Part shown: positions 31,605-40,401 of the stretch, piece after piece
How positions within the stretch are numbered: position 1 is the first letter of the stretch
Layout of the letters: every line of letters begins with the position of its first letter
Source of the DNA: Arthrobacter sp. 9V
GTDB taxonomy: Bacteria; Actinomycetota; Actinomycetes; Actinomycetales; Micrococcaceae
Direction: 5' to 3'
Assembly (NCBI RefSeq): GCF_902506065.1
Contig: NZ_LR732912.1
Coordinates: forward strand, 1,286,387-1,350,386
Length of the DNA stretch: 64,000 bases
Made by a program: the position numbers and the translations under genes
The notes under the pieces: model-generated
Seen by the model: the letters and a program-made list of their open reading frames with translations, nothing else
Database searches by the model: none
What the model was told of the DNA's origin: nothing

Positions 31605-32610
31605 CCACATCCGCAGCGGATCCTTCCCGTGCCTGCTTCCAGCCTGTCCCGGCCCATAAGTTGAGGCGGTGGGGATCGCCGGCTGCAGATGCTGCAGCCC
31701 GGACAGGGCTGGTGAGGTGGTGGATGGCGGGATAGCCCTCGGGCGCGTCCCCGTGATCCCGGACGAATTCATTGACCAGTGAACGCGCCCACCGTCCCGT
31801 GAACGCCCGGGTCATGGCAGTTTCTTTGAACGATGGATCGCCTAGCGCATCCTTGTGCAGTTGCCGTGCACCGCTCTCCTCCGTGCGAACCAAAGCGGTA
31901 CCCACCTGCGCTGCCACCGCGCCCGCTGCCAGCACTTCACGCAGGGCGGCGCTATCGGTGATGGCGCCTGCCGCGATGACCGGAAGTCCGACGGCGTTAC
32001 GCACCTGGGCCACCAGCTCCGCCGTCGTCCGGGCTGCTTGTCCTCTCCTGCCGGGCAGGAAAGCTGCCGTGTGGCCGCCTGCCGAGCCATGCTGCACTGC
32101 GATGGCGTCAGGGCCCTCCTCCGCAGCAGCAAGGGCTTCTTCGACGCTGGTGACACTGGAAATGACCCGGCTGCCTGCCTTGTGCAGGGCATGGATCACC
32201 GGCTTACCAGGCAGGCCAAAGGCGAAGCTCACAAAGTCCACGGGATCTGCCAGCAGGGCGTCGATCTTGTCCTGCCATGCGTCGTCGTCATCGAGCCGAA
32301 GGGGAGGAAGCGTCACACCGTACCGGGCTGCCTCAGGTTCCAATTCTTTCCGATAGGCCTTAATGAGGGCTCGGTCTTCAGGGCCGGGCGGCAGCTGACG
32401 CGGATCCGGTACAAACACATTCATGCCAAACGGAATATTGAGTTGCCGGGTGGCAGCGATCTCGGCAGTCATGGCTTCGGCGCTCTTGTAGCCGGCAGCT
32501 ATGAAACCCAGCCCGCCGCCCTTATGAACTGCCTTCACCAACGCCGGCGTGGACGTTCCTCCGGCCATGGGAGCTGCAATAAACGGTGTACCAAACAAGG
32601 AATCAGGCAT
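31579..32610 (-). CDS. Nitronate monooxygenase (2-nitropropane dioxygenase type)
   Basis: This 343-residue FMN enzyme of the nitronate monooxygenase family opens with LFGTPFIAAPMAGGTSTPAL, then GGLGFIAAGYKSAEAM and PFGMNVFVPDP. The FMN-binding loop QHGSAGGHTAAF lies near residue 178, and GLPVIAAGAITDS near 215. The active-site His is His179 in that loop. The start at ATG 32610 has AGGAG about nine bases upstream. It shares a 26-base overlap with lysR at the 3' end and could be controlled by the same regulator only indirectly. Confidence 0.9.
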   Translation of the reverse strand: MPDSLFGTPFIAAPMAGGTSTPALVKAVHKGGGLGFIAAGYKSAEAMTAEIAATRQLNIPFGMNVFVPDPRQLPPGPEDRALIKAYRKELEPEAARYGVTLPPLRLDDDDAWQDKIDALLADPVDFVSFAFGLPGKPVIHALHKAGSRVISSVTSVEEALAAAEEGPDAIAVQHGSAGGHTAAFLPGRRGQAARTTAELVAQVRNAVGLPVIAAGAITDSAALREVLAAGAVAAQVGTALVRTEESGARQLHKDALGDPSFKETAMTRAFTGRWARSLVNEFVRDHGDAPEGYPAIHHLTSPVRAAASAAGDPHRLNLWAGTGWKQAREGSAADVVREFLNGL

Positions 32611-32639
32611 GTGCGGTTTCTCCTCTTGACGCTCCAAGC

Positions 32640-32645
32640 TAGTCT
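32640..32645 (+). promoter_or_regulatory. -10 box for leaderless N-acetylglucosamine kinase-like gene
   Basis: TAGTCT ends six bases before GTG 32652. Confidence 0.5.
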
Positions 32646-32651
32646 TTCACG

Positions 32652-33587
32652 GTGAACAATCCTGACTCTGCCCAGCATTCCCACGCCCAGCCGGAGCCCG
32701 TGAGCGGCACCGTCATAGGGCTGGACATCGGGGGGACCAAAACGCGCGGCGTGCGTTTCCACAACGGATCTCCGGTTCGCGATGAGAGCGCGGGCAGCTC
32801 CAATGTCCAGAACGTCAGCCGCGAACAAGCTGCGGCGAACCTCGCTGAGCTGTTCGGAAAAATCGGTGGCGGCCACATAGATCAGGTGTACGCCGGTGCT
32901 GGCGGTATCGACACCGACGAAGATGCCCGGGCGCTCGCCGATTTGATCGCTCCCCAGGCGCCGGGCGCGCGCATCACTGTGGTGCACGATTCCCGCCTGC
33001 TGCTGGCAGCCGGGGGAGCGAGTACGGGTGTGGCAGTGATCGCCGGTACCGGCTCGGCAGCATGGGGCAAGAATGAGGCCGGCGAGGAAGCCCGGGCGGG
33101 CGGATGGGGCTATCTGCTGGGCGACGAAGGAAGCGGCTACTGGCTTGGGCGCGAGGCTGTCCGTCACAGTTTGCGGCGGATGAACCAAGGCTTGGAGCCC
33201 GACCAGCTCAGCCGTGCCCTGCTGGACTCGGTTGGAGTGGAAGAACCCGGCAAACTCATTGCACTGTTCCATTCACCGGACACCGGCCGCCGTTATTGGG
33301 CGCAGCAGGCCCGGCTGGTGGTGGAAGCGGCCGACGCCGGCGACGGAACCAGTATGGCGTTGGTGGAGCAAGCGGGCCGCGACCTTGCGGACCTTGCCGA
33401 ACAGGCCGTTCGCCAACTGGGCCTCGAGGGTCCGGTGATCCTTGGGAGCGGACTTGGCATGAACGTCCCGCGGCTTCAGGAAGCGTTCAAAGCAAAGCTG
33501 GCCGAAAACGGCATCACTGATGTGCGCATTCTTCAGCAGGATCCGGTGTTCGGAGTCCCGCGGCTAGTGGCGGAGCAGCAGGCCTAG
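32652..33587 (+). CDS. BadF/BadG/BcrA/BcrD-type ATPase, N-acetylglucosamine kinase-like
   Basis: This 311-residue ASKHA-fold protein has the phosphate-1 loop IGLDIGGTKTRGVRF near residues 22-36 and GVAVIAGTGSAAWGK near 125 (phosphate 2). GGWGYLLGDEGSGYWLGREA follows near 148, a sequence typical of N-acetylglucosamine kinases of this family. The C-terminal adenosine motif is VILGSGLGMNVPRL. The role in amino-sugar salvage is inferred; no chitin-degradation genes are adjacent. The start is GTG after TAGTCT. It converges on pirin across a long hairpin. Confidence 0.85.
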   Translation: MNNPDSAQHSHAQPEPVSGTVIGLDIGGTKTRGVRFHNGSPVRDESAGSSNVQNVSREQAAANLAELFGKIGGGHIDQVYAGAGGIDTDEDARALADLIAPQAPGARITVVHDSRLLLAAGGASTGVAVIAGTGSAAWGKNEAGEEARAGGWGYLLGDEGSGYWLGREAVRHSLRRMNQGLEPDQLSRALLDSVGVEEPGKLIALFHSPDTGRRYWAQQARLVVEAADAGDGTSMALVEQAGRDLADLAEQAVRQLGLEGPVILGSGLGMNVPRLQEAFKAKLAENGITDVRILQQDPVFGVPRLVAEQQA

Positions 33588-33590
33588 CGG

Positions 33591-33653
33591 GAGTTTTTGT
33601 ACAGCCAATGCCCCCTAAAACGCTTCTTGAGGGCATTAGCTGTACAAAAACTC
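33591..33653. terminator. Long bidirectional hairpin between the kinase and pirin genes
   Basis: Left arm 33591-33613 pairs with right arm 33631-33653 over 23 positions with one mismatch, around a 17-base loop. The outer part holds five Ts on one strand and As on the other, as in a two-way terminator. The pirin stop codon lies at its right edge. Confidence 0.75.
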
Positions 33654-34683
33654 AGCCGCGGGTTCGTGGGCGCAACTTCACTCCCGGCAGGGGCGGGGCG
33701 GGTATGCGTCCGGCTTCCGGCCCTGCGTCGGGACCATGGCCGGGAACGAAGCCAAAGCGTGAGGCGGCGGCAGCGGCGTCGTCGAGCAATCCCTCGGCTT
33801 CCCATTCCTCGCGCGCCTTTTCCACTTCCTCGTGCGTCCTGCCCACAAAGTTCCACCACATGAGCAGGTCTTCGCCGAACGGTTCCCCGCCCAAAAGCAT
33901 GAAGCGGGTTTCGGGCTGCGCGTGGACAGCAAGACTGGACCTTCCAGCGCCGAGGTAGGCCAGCGGACCGGCCTCGATCTCCTGGTCATCGATCACGAGG
34001 TGTCCGTCCAGGACCAGCACGGCATGTTCAAAGTCCGGCCGCAACGGCAGTTCCAGGGAGCCTGTGCCGGTGATGTCCGCCCCAACAATGGGGCTGAACA
34101 TGGTGGCGGGGGAGCGTTGGCCGGCAAATTCTCCCACCATCACGGTTGCCCTGAAGCCTTCGCCCACTGCCACCGGCAGGTCCTTCACCTGCTCAAAGGA
34201 CGGCGCACGGTGCCGGTGTTCATCCGGCAGGGCAACCCACAGTTGGAGCCCCCGGGACATGGGAATCTCTTCCACCAAGGCACCGGACCCGGATTCGGGG
34301 CCGGCTGCAAGCACCGAGAACTCGGAGTGGGAGATCCCGTGGCCTGCTGTCATGATGTTCAGCTCACCGGGCTGAACCACAACATCGCTGCCCACGCTGT
34401 CGCGGTGCCGGACCGAGCCCTCCAGGGGCCAGGTGACGGTTTGAAGTCCGCAATGCGGGTGGGGGAGTACGCTCATGGCAACCCGGTCCGGACCGAAGCT
34501 ATCCAGGAAGCACCACGCGCCCACAGTGGGCAGCCCCCGTTGGGGCAGCGTCCTCATCACGTTCATGGCGCGCACGCCACCCAGGGGAACCTCGCGCTCG
34601 GGCCAGAGCTGGACGCAGGGACCTTGACCTTCCGGTGCCGCGGGGCAGACTTCCTGTGCGGGGGAAGTATCAAGATTGGTCAT
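33652..34683 (-). CDS. Pirin family cupin protein
   Basis: This 343-residue two-cupin protein is of the pirin type. LPHPHCGLQTVTW near residue 73 supplies the first metal histidines, and IMTAGHGISHSEF near 110 supplies the third His and Glu. Pirins bind iron and some have quercetinase activity; others are regulatory. The role here is unknown. The start is ATG 34683 with AGGTGA seven bases upstream. It is divergent from the GH35 gene by 50 bases and convergent with the kinase gene. Confidence 0.9.
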   Translation of the reverse strand: MTNLDTSPAQEVCPAAPEGQGPCVQLWPEREVPLGGVRAMNVMRTLPQRGLPTVGAWCFLDSFGPDRVAMSVLPHPHCGLQTVTWPLEGSVRHRDSVGSDVVVQPGELNIMTAGHGISHSEFSVLAAGPESGSGALVEEIPMSRGLQLWVALPDEHRHRAPSFEQVKDLPVAVGEGFRATVMVGEFAGQRSPATMFSPIVGADITGTGSLELPLRPDFEHAVLVLDGHLVIDDQEIEAGPLAYLGAGRSSLAVHAQPETRFMLLGGEPFGEDLLMWWNFVGRTHEEVEKAREEWEAEGLLDDAAAAASRFGFVPGHGPDAGPEAGRIPAPPLPGVKLRPRTRG

Positions 34684-34720
34684 GTGATCATCACCTGTGC
34701 ATAAATGTTGGAAATTGAGC

Positions 34721-34726
34721 TAATCT
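34721..34726 (+). promoter_or_regulatory. -10 box for leaderless GH35 gene
   Basis: TAATCT ends seven bases before GTG 34734; the space is shared with the divergent pirin gene. Confidence 0.5.
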
Positions 34727-34733
34727 GTTCCAC

Positions 34734-36530
34734 GTGAACAACGCCCTCCTGAGCTACCGCGACGCTGTCCTTTACCGTTCGGGTGAACCGTATCGCATCC
34801 TCGCCGGGGCCATCCACTACTTCCGTGTTCACCCGGCCCTGTGGCAGGACCGGCTGCGTCGCCTCAAAGCGATGGGTGCCAACACGGTGGACACTTATGT
34901 TGCCTGGAACTTCCACCAGCCTAAGCGCGATGAAGCGCCTGACTTCACCGGCTGGCGGGACGTGGGCCGCTTCATTGACCTCGCCGGCCAGGAAGGTCTG
35001 GATGTCATCGTCCGCCCCGGCCCGTATATCTGCGCCGAGTGGGACAACGGCGGCTTCCCGGCCTGGCTGACCGGGATTCCCGGGATCGGTCTGCGCTGCA
35101 TGGACCCGCTGTTCACCGCTGCAATCGAGGAGTGGTTCGATCACCTCCTCCCGATTCTCGCCTCTCGGCAAGCGTCTGCGGGCGGCCCGGTGGCGGCCGT
35201 ACAGATTGAAAATGAGTACGGCAGTTATGGCGATGACCATGAGTACATCCGCTGGAACCGGCGTGTCCTGGAAGACCGCGGCATCACTGAGCTTCTTTTT
35301 ACGGCCGACGGCGGCACGGACTACTTCCTCGACGGCGGTTCCATAGAAGGAACCTGGGCAACGGCAACGCTGGGAAGCCGGGGTGACGAAGCCGTGGCCA
35401 CGTGGCAGCGACGCCGGCCGGGTGAACCGTTCTTCAACGTTGAATTCTGGGGCGGCTGGTTTGATCACTGGGGCGAACACCACCACCGACGGGACGCAGA
35501 GGACGCCGCATCGGAAGCGCGCAAAATGCTTGACCTCGGAGGTTCACTCTGCGTCTACATGGCCCATGGCGGGACCAACTTTGGCTTGACCTCCGGCAGT
35601 AATCACCATGGCAGCATGTTGCAACCGACCGTCACCAGCTACGACTCCGACGCGCCCATTGCAGAGAACGGGGCACTAACGCCAAAGTTTCATGCCTTCC
35701 GCAAGGAGTTCTTCCGCGCGCAGGGAATCGAAGAGCTGCCCGGTCTGCCCGCTGAATTGCTGGTTGACGCTCCCGTGCTGCCCGCCCGGTCCCTGCCTCT
35801 GAGCGATGGTCCGGATCTGTTGGAGTTGGTGCGCTCCGCCGGAACGCCGATTACCAGTGTCAAGCCACTTGGCTTCGAAGAGCTGGGACTCGACGCCGGC
35901 ATGGTCCTCTACACTTCCGAGGCCATCCTTCCCGGTCGCGCCGATGCTCCCACAGAGAGCCGGTTGAAGATCACCGGGCTCAACGACCGTGCCTACGTGT
36001 GGGTGGACGGCACCTTTGCCGGAGTCCTGGACGACGTCACCGGAGCGGAGGGCCTCGCCGTTACGGGAACAGGCGTCGCCGCCAAGCTGGAAATCCTGGT
36101 GGAGAACCTGGGGCGCATCAACTACGGCCCCCTGACGGGACACGGCAAGGGAATTCTGCGCGGTGTTCTGGTCAACCAGCGCTACACCTTCCACTGGACG
36201 CAGATCCCCGTGGCGCTCGCCGACTGGAAGCTTGAAGACCTGGAAGCCTTGGCAGGAGCCGAATTTGAGGTGGACGAGCCGGCCGACACCTACCTTGCCT
36301 TGCCCGATTCCGGAAAAGGCTTCGTCTGGCTCAACGGCTTCCTCCTGGGGCGCTACTGGGAGAAGGGCCCGCAGGTGACTCTCTACGTACCAGGGCCGCT
36401 GCTGAACGCCGGCCGGAACAGTATCAAGGTGCTGGAACTCGTGAAGCACGGCAGCGTCGTCGAACTCCGCGAAGAGCCGGATCTTGGACCCGAAGAAGCC
36501 GGTCCGATCGAGGCCGCCGAACTTCCGTAG
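34734..36530 (+). CDS. Beta-galactosidase, glycoside hydrolase family 35
   Basis: This 598-residue enzyme has the GH35 signature GGPVAAVQIENEYGSYG near residues 151-167 with the acid/base Glu in ENEYG. The nucleophile region EPFFNVEFWGGWFDHWG lies near 228-244. A TIM-barrel domain is followed by beta-sandwich domains with WVDGTFAGVLD and WLNGFLLGRYWEKGPQ near 535. There is no signal peptide, so it is probably cytoplasmic. The GTG start lies seven bases after TAATCT. It may act on beta-galactosides imported by a transporter elsewhere. Confidence 0.95.
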   Translation: MNNALLSYRDAVLYRSGEPYRILAGAIHYFRVHPALWQDRLRRLKAMGANTVDTYVAWNFHQPKRDEAPDFTGWRDVGRFIDLAGQEGLDVIVRPGPYICAEWDNGGFPAWLTGIPGIGLRCMDPLFTAAIEEWFDHLLPILASRQASAGGPVAAVQIENEYGSYGDDHEYIRWNRRVLEDRGITELLFTADGGTDYFLDGGSIEGTWATATLGSRGDEAVATWQRRRPGEPFFNVEFWGGWFDHWGEHHHRRDAEDAASEARKMLDLGGSLCVYMAHGGTNFGLTSGSNHHGSMLQPTVTSYDSDAPIAENGALTPKFHAFRKEFFRAQGIEELPGLPAELLVDAPVLPARSLPLSDGPDLLELVRSAGTPITSVKPLGFEELGLDAGMVLYTSEAILPGRADAPTESRLKITGLNDRAYVWVDGTFAGVLDDVTGAEGLAVTGTGVAAKLEILVENLGRINYGPLTGHGKGILRGVLVNQRYTFHWTQIPVALADWKLEDLEALAGAEFEVDEPADTYLALPDSGKGFVWLNGFLLGRYWEKGPQVTLYVPGPLLNAGRNSIKVLELVKHGSVVELREEPDLGPEEAGPIEAAELP

Positions 36531-36549
36531 CCTTCGGCGCGCGAGGATT

Positions 36550-36555
36550 TATGCT
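36550..36555 (+). promoter_or_regulatory. -10 box fixing the Nudix gene start
   Basis: TATGCT ends six bases before ATG 36562. Confidence 0.5.
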
Positions 36556-36561
36556 GACTTC

Positions 36562-37014
36562 ATGACCCTCCAATTCGATACCCGCCCAGCCGCCTACGCC
36601 GTGATTATCCAGGAGGAGAAGATCCTGATGGCGTATTGGAAGCAGGACGGCAAGGAAGGCTGGACACTACCGGGCGGGGGCTTGGACCTGGCTGAACATC
36701 CAGTGGATGGCTGCAGGCGGGAGGTCTACGAGGAAACCGGATACGAAGCGCAGATTGAACGCATGCTGGGAATCGACGTCGGACACTGGCCCGGCGAGGC
36801 CCGATCCGATGGTTCGGACAAGGACTTTCAGGCCCTCCGACTGGTCTACGAGGCCACCGTGGTGGGCGGCGAACTGACCCACGAGGTGGACGGCAGCACC
36901 ACCCACGCGGCATGGATCCCTCTCAAGGACATAGAAAAACTCAACCGGGTGTCCTTGGTGGACACGGCACTCCGCTTGCACCGGGAGCGGCCCGCCGATG
37001 GAAAGCTGAGCTAA
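36562..37014 (+). CDS. Nudix family hydrolase
   Basis: This 150-residue Nudix protein has the box GGGLDLAEHPVDGCRREVYE around residues 38-57, completed by ETGYEAQ, matching Gx5Ex7REUxEExGU. The substrate is not determined, but the size and the WTLPGGGLDL start are typical of MutT-like or ADP-ribose-type enzymes. The start at ATG 36562 follows TATGCT by six bases. It starts 32 bases after the GH35 stop. Confidence 0.9.
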   Translation: MTLQFDTRPAAYAVIIQEEKILMAYWKQDGKEGWTLPGGGLDLAEHPVDGCRREVYEETGYEAQIERMLGIDVGHWPGEARSDGSDKDFQALRLVYEATVVGGELTHEVDGSTTHAAWIPLKDIEKLNRVSLVDTALRLHRERPADGKLS

Positions 37015-37017
37015 AGC

Positions 37018-37047
37018 CCTAGCCAAGGAGACCCCATCTTGGCTAGG
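37018..37047 (+). terminator. Hairpin after the Nudix gene
   Basis: Arms CCTAGCCAAG (37018-37027) and CTTGGCTAGG (37038-37047) pair perfectly around a 10-base loop, directly after the Nudix stop. No U run follows. Confidence 0.5.
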
Positions 37048-37106
37048 CTGAACATCGTTGCCGGCTCTCCTGTTGCCGGCCTTGGATGCCGAGGAGGTGG
37101 ATTTTG

Positions 37107-37199
37107 ATGATTGCAGCGATCTTGCGCGCCCCGCACTCAGTTGCGGCGCGCCGTCATCAGCCCACCATTCCTGTCCCGGCATCCGCCTGCCAAAACTAG
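37107..37199 (+). CDS. Putative 30-residue leader peptide upstream of rsgA
   Basis: A short frame with ATG 37107 has an exceptionally strong ribosome binding site (GAGGAGG) six to eight bases upstream and ends TAG at 37199, 28 bases before rsgA. It would encode a 30-residue peptide starting MIAAILRAPHSVAARR and ending PASACQN. The single Cys near its end is of interest, but no family is recognised. It could be a translated leader that couples or attenuates rsgA expression, or a chance frame. Confidence 0.35.
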   Translation: MIAAILRAPHSVAARRHQPTIPVPASACQN

Positions 37200-37227
37200 G
37201 CGGCCGGGCCTCATCAGAGGCATTTCA

Positions 37228-38412
37228 TTGAACACTCACGCTTCAACAAGCGACCCGTTTATCAGTACCACCAAACAACTTTCCGCTGACTCTTTACCGG
37301 GGCCCGTCGAGTACGGCTTCACCGATACAACCGCAGCACTTTTCCGTGCCAACCCTGCACCTGATTCCCAGGAATCTGCTGTTCCGGGCAGGGTAGTGCG
37401 CTTGGACCGGAACCGGGTTCTCGTGGCCTCTGCCGGAGGTCTCCTGCATCTGCCTTATCCACTTAGCGGCGTTCTGCCGGCCACAGGGGACTGGGTGTGG
37501 CTCGGCCACAACAACGCGGGTGAACCCGCCGTCGTCGAGGTCCTTCCACGGCATTCAGCGCTCAGCCGTAAGCGCGCGTTCGAAGCCTCTTCGGAGGAGC
37601 AGATCCTCGGCAGCAACATCGACATTGTTGCTGTAGTGGTCCCCGTGGACCGTCCGCTGACCCACAACCGGCTTGAACGGACGTTGGTGGCTGCGTGGGA
37701 TTCCGGTGCTACTCCACTAGTGGTCATCACCAAAGCCGACCTCGCCCACCTCGCGGACGACGTTGTGGGGGAGGTGATCCTGCAAGCCGCAGGCGTGGAT
37801 GTTGTCACCACCTCCGCGGAGCAGGGTGACGGCCTCGAGGAACTGATGCAGCACATTCCCCAAGGTGCAACGCTGGTGTTGCTGGGTCCTTCCGGTGCCG
37901 GGAAATCAACGCTCATTAATGCCCTCGCGGGGCGGGACGTCCAACAGACGGGCGCGGTGCGGGCCGGTGACGGCAAGGGCAAACACACCACCACCTCCAG
38001 GGAGCTGGTGCCCTTGACCGGTGGCGCGGTGCTGATGGACACGCCGGGAGTCCGCGGGTTCGGACTCTTCGACGCAGAAGAGGGAATGGAGGAAATGTTC
38101 GGCGATCTTGAGGAACTTTTTTCCAGATGCCGCTTTGCCGACTGCGCGCATCAGGCAGAACCTGGATGCGCAGTTCAAGAGGCGCTCGCCGGCGAAACCC
38201 TTGATCCCAGGCGCTGGGCAAGCTACCTGAAGCTGCAACGCGAACTGGCAGCTTTGGCCAGGAAACACGATGCGGCCGCGCGTCGCGCGTATCAGCGCGA
38301 ATGGCACCAAAAAGTGATGTCGGCGGACCGGGGCCAGCGTGCAGCTGAGCGATACAGGCACGATCAAGCCGAGGACCGCGCGGGGAAGGGTGGCAAGCGA
38401 CGCAAGCGCTGA
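37228..38412 (+). CDS. rsgA: Ribosome small subunit-dependent GTPase A (RsgA/YjeQ)
   Basis: This 394-residue circularly permuted GTPase assists 30S ribosome maturation. An N-terminal OB-fold region is followed by G4 TKAD near 168, G1 GPSGAGKST near 219 and DTPGVRG (G3) near 272. The C-terminal zinc knuckle CRFADCAHQAEPGC lies near 304, and a basic tail ends it. The start is TTG 37228, with CAGAGG seven bases upstream. It is preceded by a possible leader peptide. No close downstream gene shares its transcript. Confidence 0.9.
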   Translation: MNTHASTSDPFISTTKQLSADSLPGPVEYGFTDTTAALFRANPAPDSQESAVPGRVVRLDRNRVLVASAGGLLHLPYPLSGVLPATGDWVWLGHNNAGEPAVVEVLPRHSALSRKRAFEASSEEQILGSNIDIVAVVVPVDRPLTHNRLERTLVAAWDSGATPLVVITKADLAHLADDVVGEVILQAAGVDVVTTSAEQGDGLEELMQHIPQGATLVLLGPSGAGKSTLINALAGRDVQQTGAVRAGDGKGKHTTTSRELVPLTGGAVLMDTPGVRGFGLFDAEEGMEEMFGDLEELFSRCRFADCAHQAEPGCAVQEALAGETLDPRRWASYLKLQRELAALARKHDAAARRAYQREWHQKVMSADRGQRAAERYRHDQAEDRAGKGGKRRKR

Positions 38413-38489
38413 ACATTGCCGATTCATTACAGAACTCGTGGCGGCGCTGACATCCTCGGTGGTGCTGGCTACGCTGGGTGAAGATTGCT

Positions 38490-38519
38490 TTGCAGCCAAG
38501 TAATAAGAGTGCATATGAT
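38490..38519 (+). promoter_or_regulatory. Promoter of the osmoprotectant ABC operon
   Basis: TTGCAG (38490-38495) and TATGAT (38514-38519) are separated by 18 bases, a good match to a housekeeping promoter. The expected start is about 38526, giving a short leader before ATG 38567. Confidence 0.6.
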
Positions 38520-38566
38520 CATCTGGCTCTACCGATGTTCTCCACCACAGATAGGTAAGCCCTGGT

Positions 38567-39661
38567 ATGGCCGAAGCCATGATTGAGTTCAAGAGCGTCA
38601 CCAAGCAATACCAAGGCGGGCAACCGGCGGTGGATGCGCTCACCATGTCCATCGACAAAGGTGCCATTACGGTGTTCGTCGGCCCGTCGGGCTGCGGAAA
38701 AACAACTTCCCTGCGCATGATCAACCGGATGGTGGAGCCCACCAGCGGCACCATCACTGTTGCGGGTGAAGACGTCTCACAGGTACCAGCAGCCCAGCTA
38801 CGCCGCTCCATGGGGTACGTCATGCAGTCATCGGGACTGCTGCCGCACCGTTCCGTGCTGGACAACATCGCTACGGTTCCACGGCTCAACGGCGTTCCCA
38901 AGGCCACCGCTCGGAAACGCGCGGCGGAACTGCTCGACGTCGTCGGGCTGGCTTCTGTCCTGGGCAAGCGTTACCCGTCCCAACTCTCAGGTGGTCAGCA
39001 GCAGCGCGTCGGGGTTGCCCGCGCGCTCGCTGCTGATCCGCCGGTGCTGCTGATGGACGAACCCTTCAGTGCCGTGGACCCGGTGGTTCGTGATGAACTG
39101 CAGCAGGAACTTCTGCGCCTGCAACGGGAGCTGGCCAAAACCATTGTGTTTGTCACCCACGACATCGACGAAGCCACTGTTCTTGGTGACAAAGTGGCGG
39201 TCTTCGCCGTCGGGGGCAAACTTGCGCAGTACTCGGCCCCGGAAGAGATTCTTCGCGCACCTGCCAACGACTTCGTGGCTTCCTTTGTGGGACGGGACCG
39301 CGGTTTCCGGCACCTTGCCTTCAACCCGGCAGACGCCGTTACCCTGCACCCGGTGACCATGGTGAATGCCTCCGATGGACGGCACGCAGGCCGCCAATCA
39401 GGGGAATGGGCCCTGGTGGTGGATGACGATTCGCGTCCGCTCGGTTGGTCCTCGCCGCGTGACGGTGCCGGGTTGATCCCCGGGGGTTCACTGTTCCGCA
39501 AGGGAGATACGTTGCGGCGCGCGTTGGATGCGGCGTTGTCGTCGCCGTCGGGCCTCGGCGTTGCGGTGGACGACGACGGCCGGGTGGCTGGAGTCCTGAA
39601 GGCGCCGGAAGTCCTGGCACTGATCGAAGAAGTCCGCCACCACAGGGAGGATGCCACCTGA
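38567..39661 (+). CDS. Glycine betaine/osmoprotectant ABC transporter ATPase (OpuCA/ProV-like)
   Basis: This 364-residue ATPase energises uptake of quaternary-amine osmoprotectants. Walker A GPSGCGKTT lies near residue 39, the signature LSGGQQQRVGVARAL near 143, Walker B VLLMDEPFSAVDP near 165 and the H-loop VTHDIDEA near 197. A CBS-like regulatory region follows at about 280-350 (VVDDDSRPLGW, VAVDDDGRVAGVL). It is the first of four genes with overlaps. The start is ATG 38567, with ATG 38579 also possible. Confidence 0.9.
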   Translation: MAEAMIEFKSVTKQYQGGQPAVDALTMSIDKGAITVFVGPSGCGKTTSLRMINRMVEPTSGTITVAGEDVSQVPAAQLRRSMGYVMQSSGLLPHRSVLDNIATVPRLNGVPKATARKRAAELLDVVGLASVLGKRYPSQLSGGQQQRVGVARALAADPPVLLMDEPFSAVDPVVRDELQQELLRLQRELAKTIVFVTHDIDEATVLGDKVAVFAVGGKLAQYSAPEEILRAPANDFVASFVGRDRGFRHLAFNPADAVTLHPVTMVNASDGRHAGRQSGEWALVVDDDSRPLGWSSPRDGAGLIPGGSLFRKGDTLRRALDAALSSPSGLGVAVDDDGRVAGVLKAPEVLALIEEVRHHREDAT

Positions 39662-40401
39662 TGGAGTGGTTCCTTGCCAACAGTGGCATGGTTCTGGGGT
39701 TGGCCGGCCAGCACATGGTGCTGGCCATCATCCCCATGATCCTGGGCCTGCTGATTTCGGTTCCTTTGGCCCAGGTGGCCAGACGCAACAGCGTGCTGAG
39801 GTCAGTGGTGGCCACAGCCACGTCATTGCTCTACACCATTCCATCACTGGCCCTGTTCATTATTCTTCCCACCATCCTTGGCACTAGGATCCTGGATCCG
39901 CTGAACGTGGTGGTGGCGCTGACCATATACGCGGTGGCCCTGCTGGTGCGCGCCGCGATGGATGCTTTCGACTCCGTGGACGATGACCTCAGGAACGCTG
40001 CCGTGGCCATGGGCTTCAAACCCCTGGCCCGCTTCTTCCAGGTGGACCTTCCGTTGTCCTTGCCGGTGCTGTTCGCCGGACTTCGCGTGGTGTCGGTCAG
40101 CAATATCTCCCTGGTGAGCGTGGCGGCCCTGCTGGGAGTTGGCAACCTGGGTGTCCTGTTCACTGACGGCCTGCAGCGAACGTTCATTACCGAAGTTGTG
40201 GTGGGCATCATCGCGATTCTGGTCCTGGCACTGTTGATGGATGCGGTTCTGGTGATTTTGGAGCGACTGTTGACTCCGTGGACCCGGGCAGCAGGCGGAA
40301 AATCGCCGCGCCCGGACGCCAACGCGCTGGCCACTGAGCCCAAGGCCGGAACTGCCACACCGCACGCGGCGCTGCGCCCGGACCCGGGAGCGTCCGCATG
40401 A
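39661..40401 (+). CDS. Osmoprotectant ABC permease (OpuCB-like)
   Basis: This 246-residue membrane protein has five or six helices and the binding-protein-dependent permease region RNAAVAMGFKPLARFFQVDLP near residue 110. It starts with ATG overlapping the ATPase stop (TGATG). It forms the channel with the next permease. A Pro/Ala-rich tail follows the last helix. Role by context: osmoprotectant uptake. Confidence 0.9.
   Translation: MEWFLANSGMVLGLAGQHMVLAIIPMILGLLISVPLAQVARRNSVLRSVVATATSLLYTIPSLALFIILPTILGTRILDPLNVVVALTIYAVALLVRAAMDAFDSVDDDLRNAAVAMGFKPLARFFQVDLPLSLPVLFAGLRVVSVSNISLVSVAALLGVGNLGVLFTDGLQRTFITEVVVGIIAILVLALLMDAVLVILERLLTPWTRAAGGKSPRPDANALATEPKAGTATPHAALRPDPGASA

Noticed and set aside
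33591..33653. Possible transposon-like inverted repeat element
   Set aside because: It has long arms but only a 17-base loop and sits exactly between two converging genes, so a two-way terminator is simpler.
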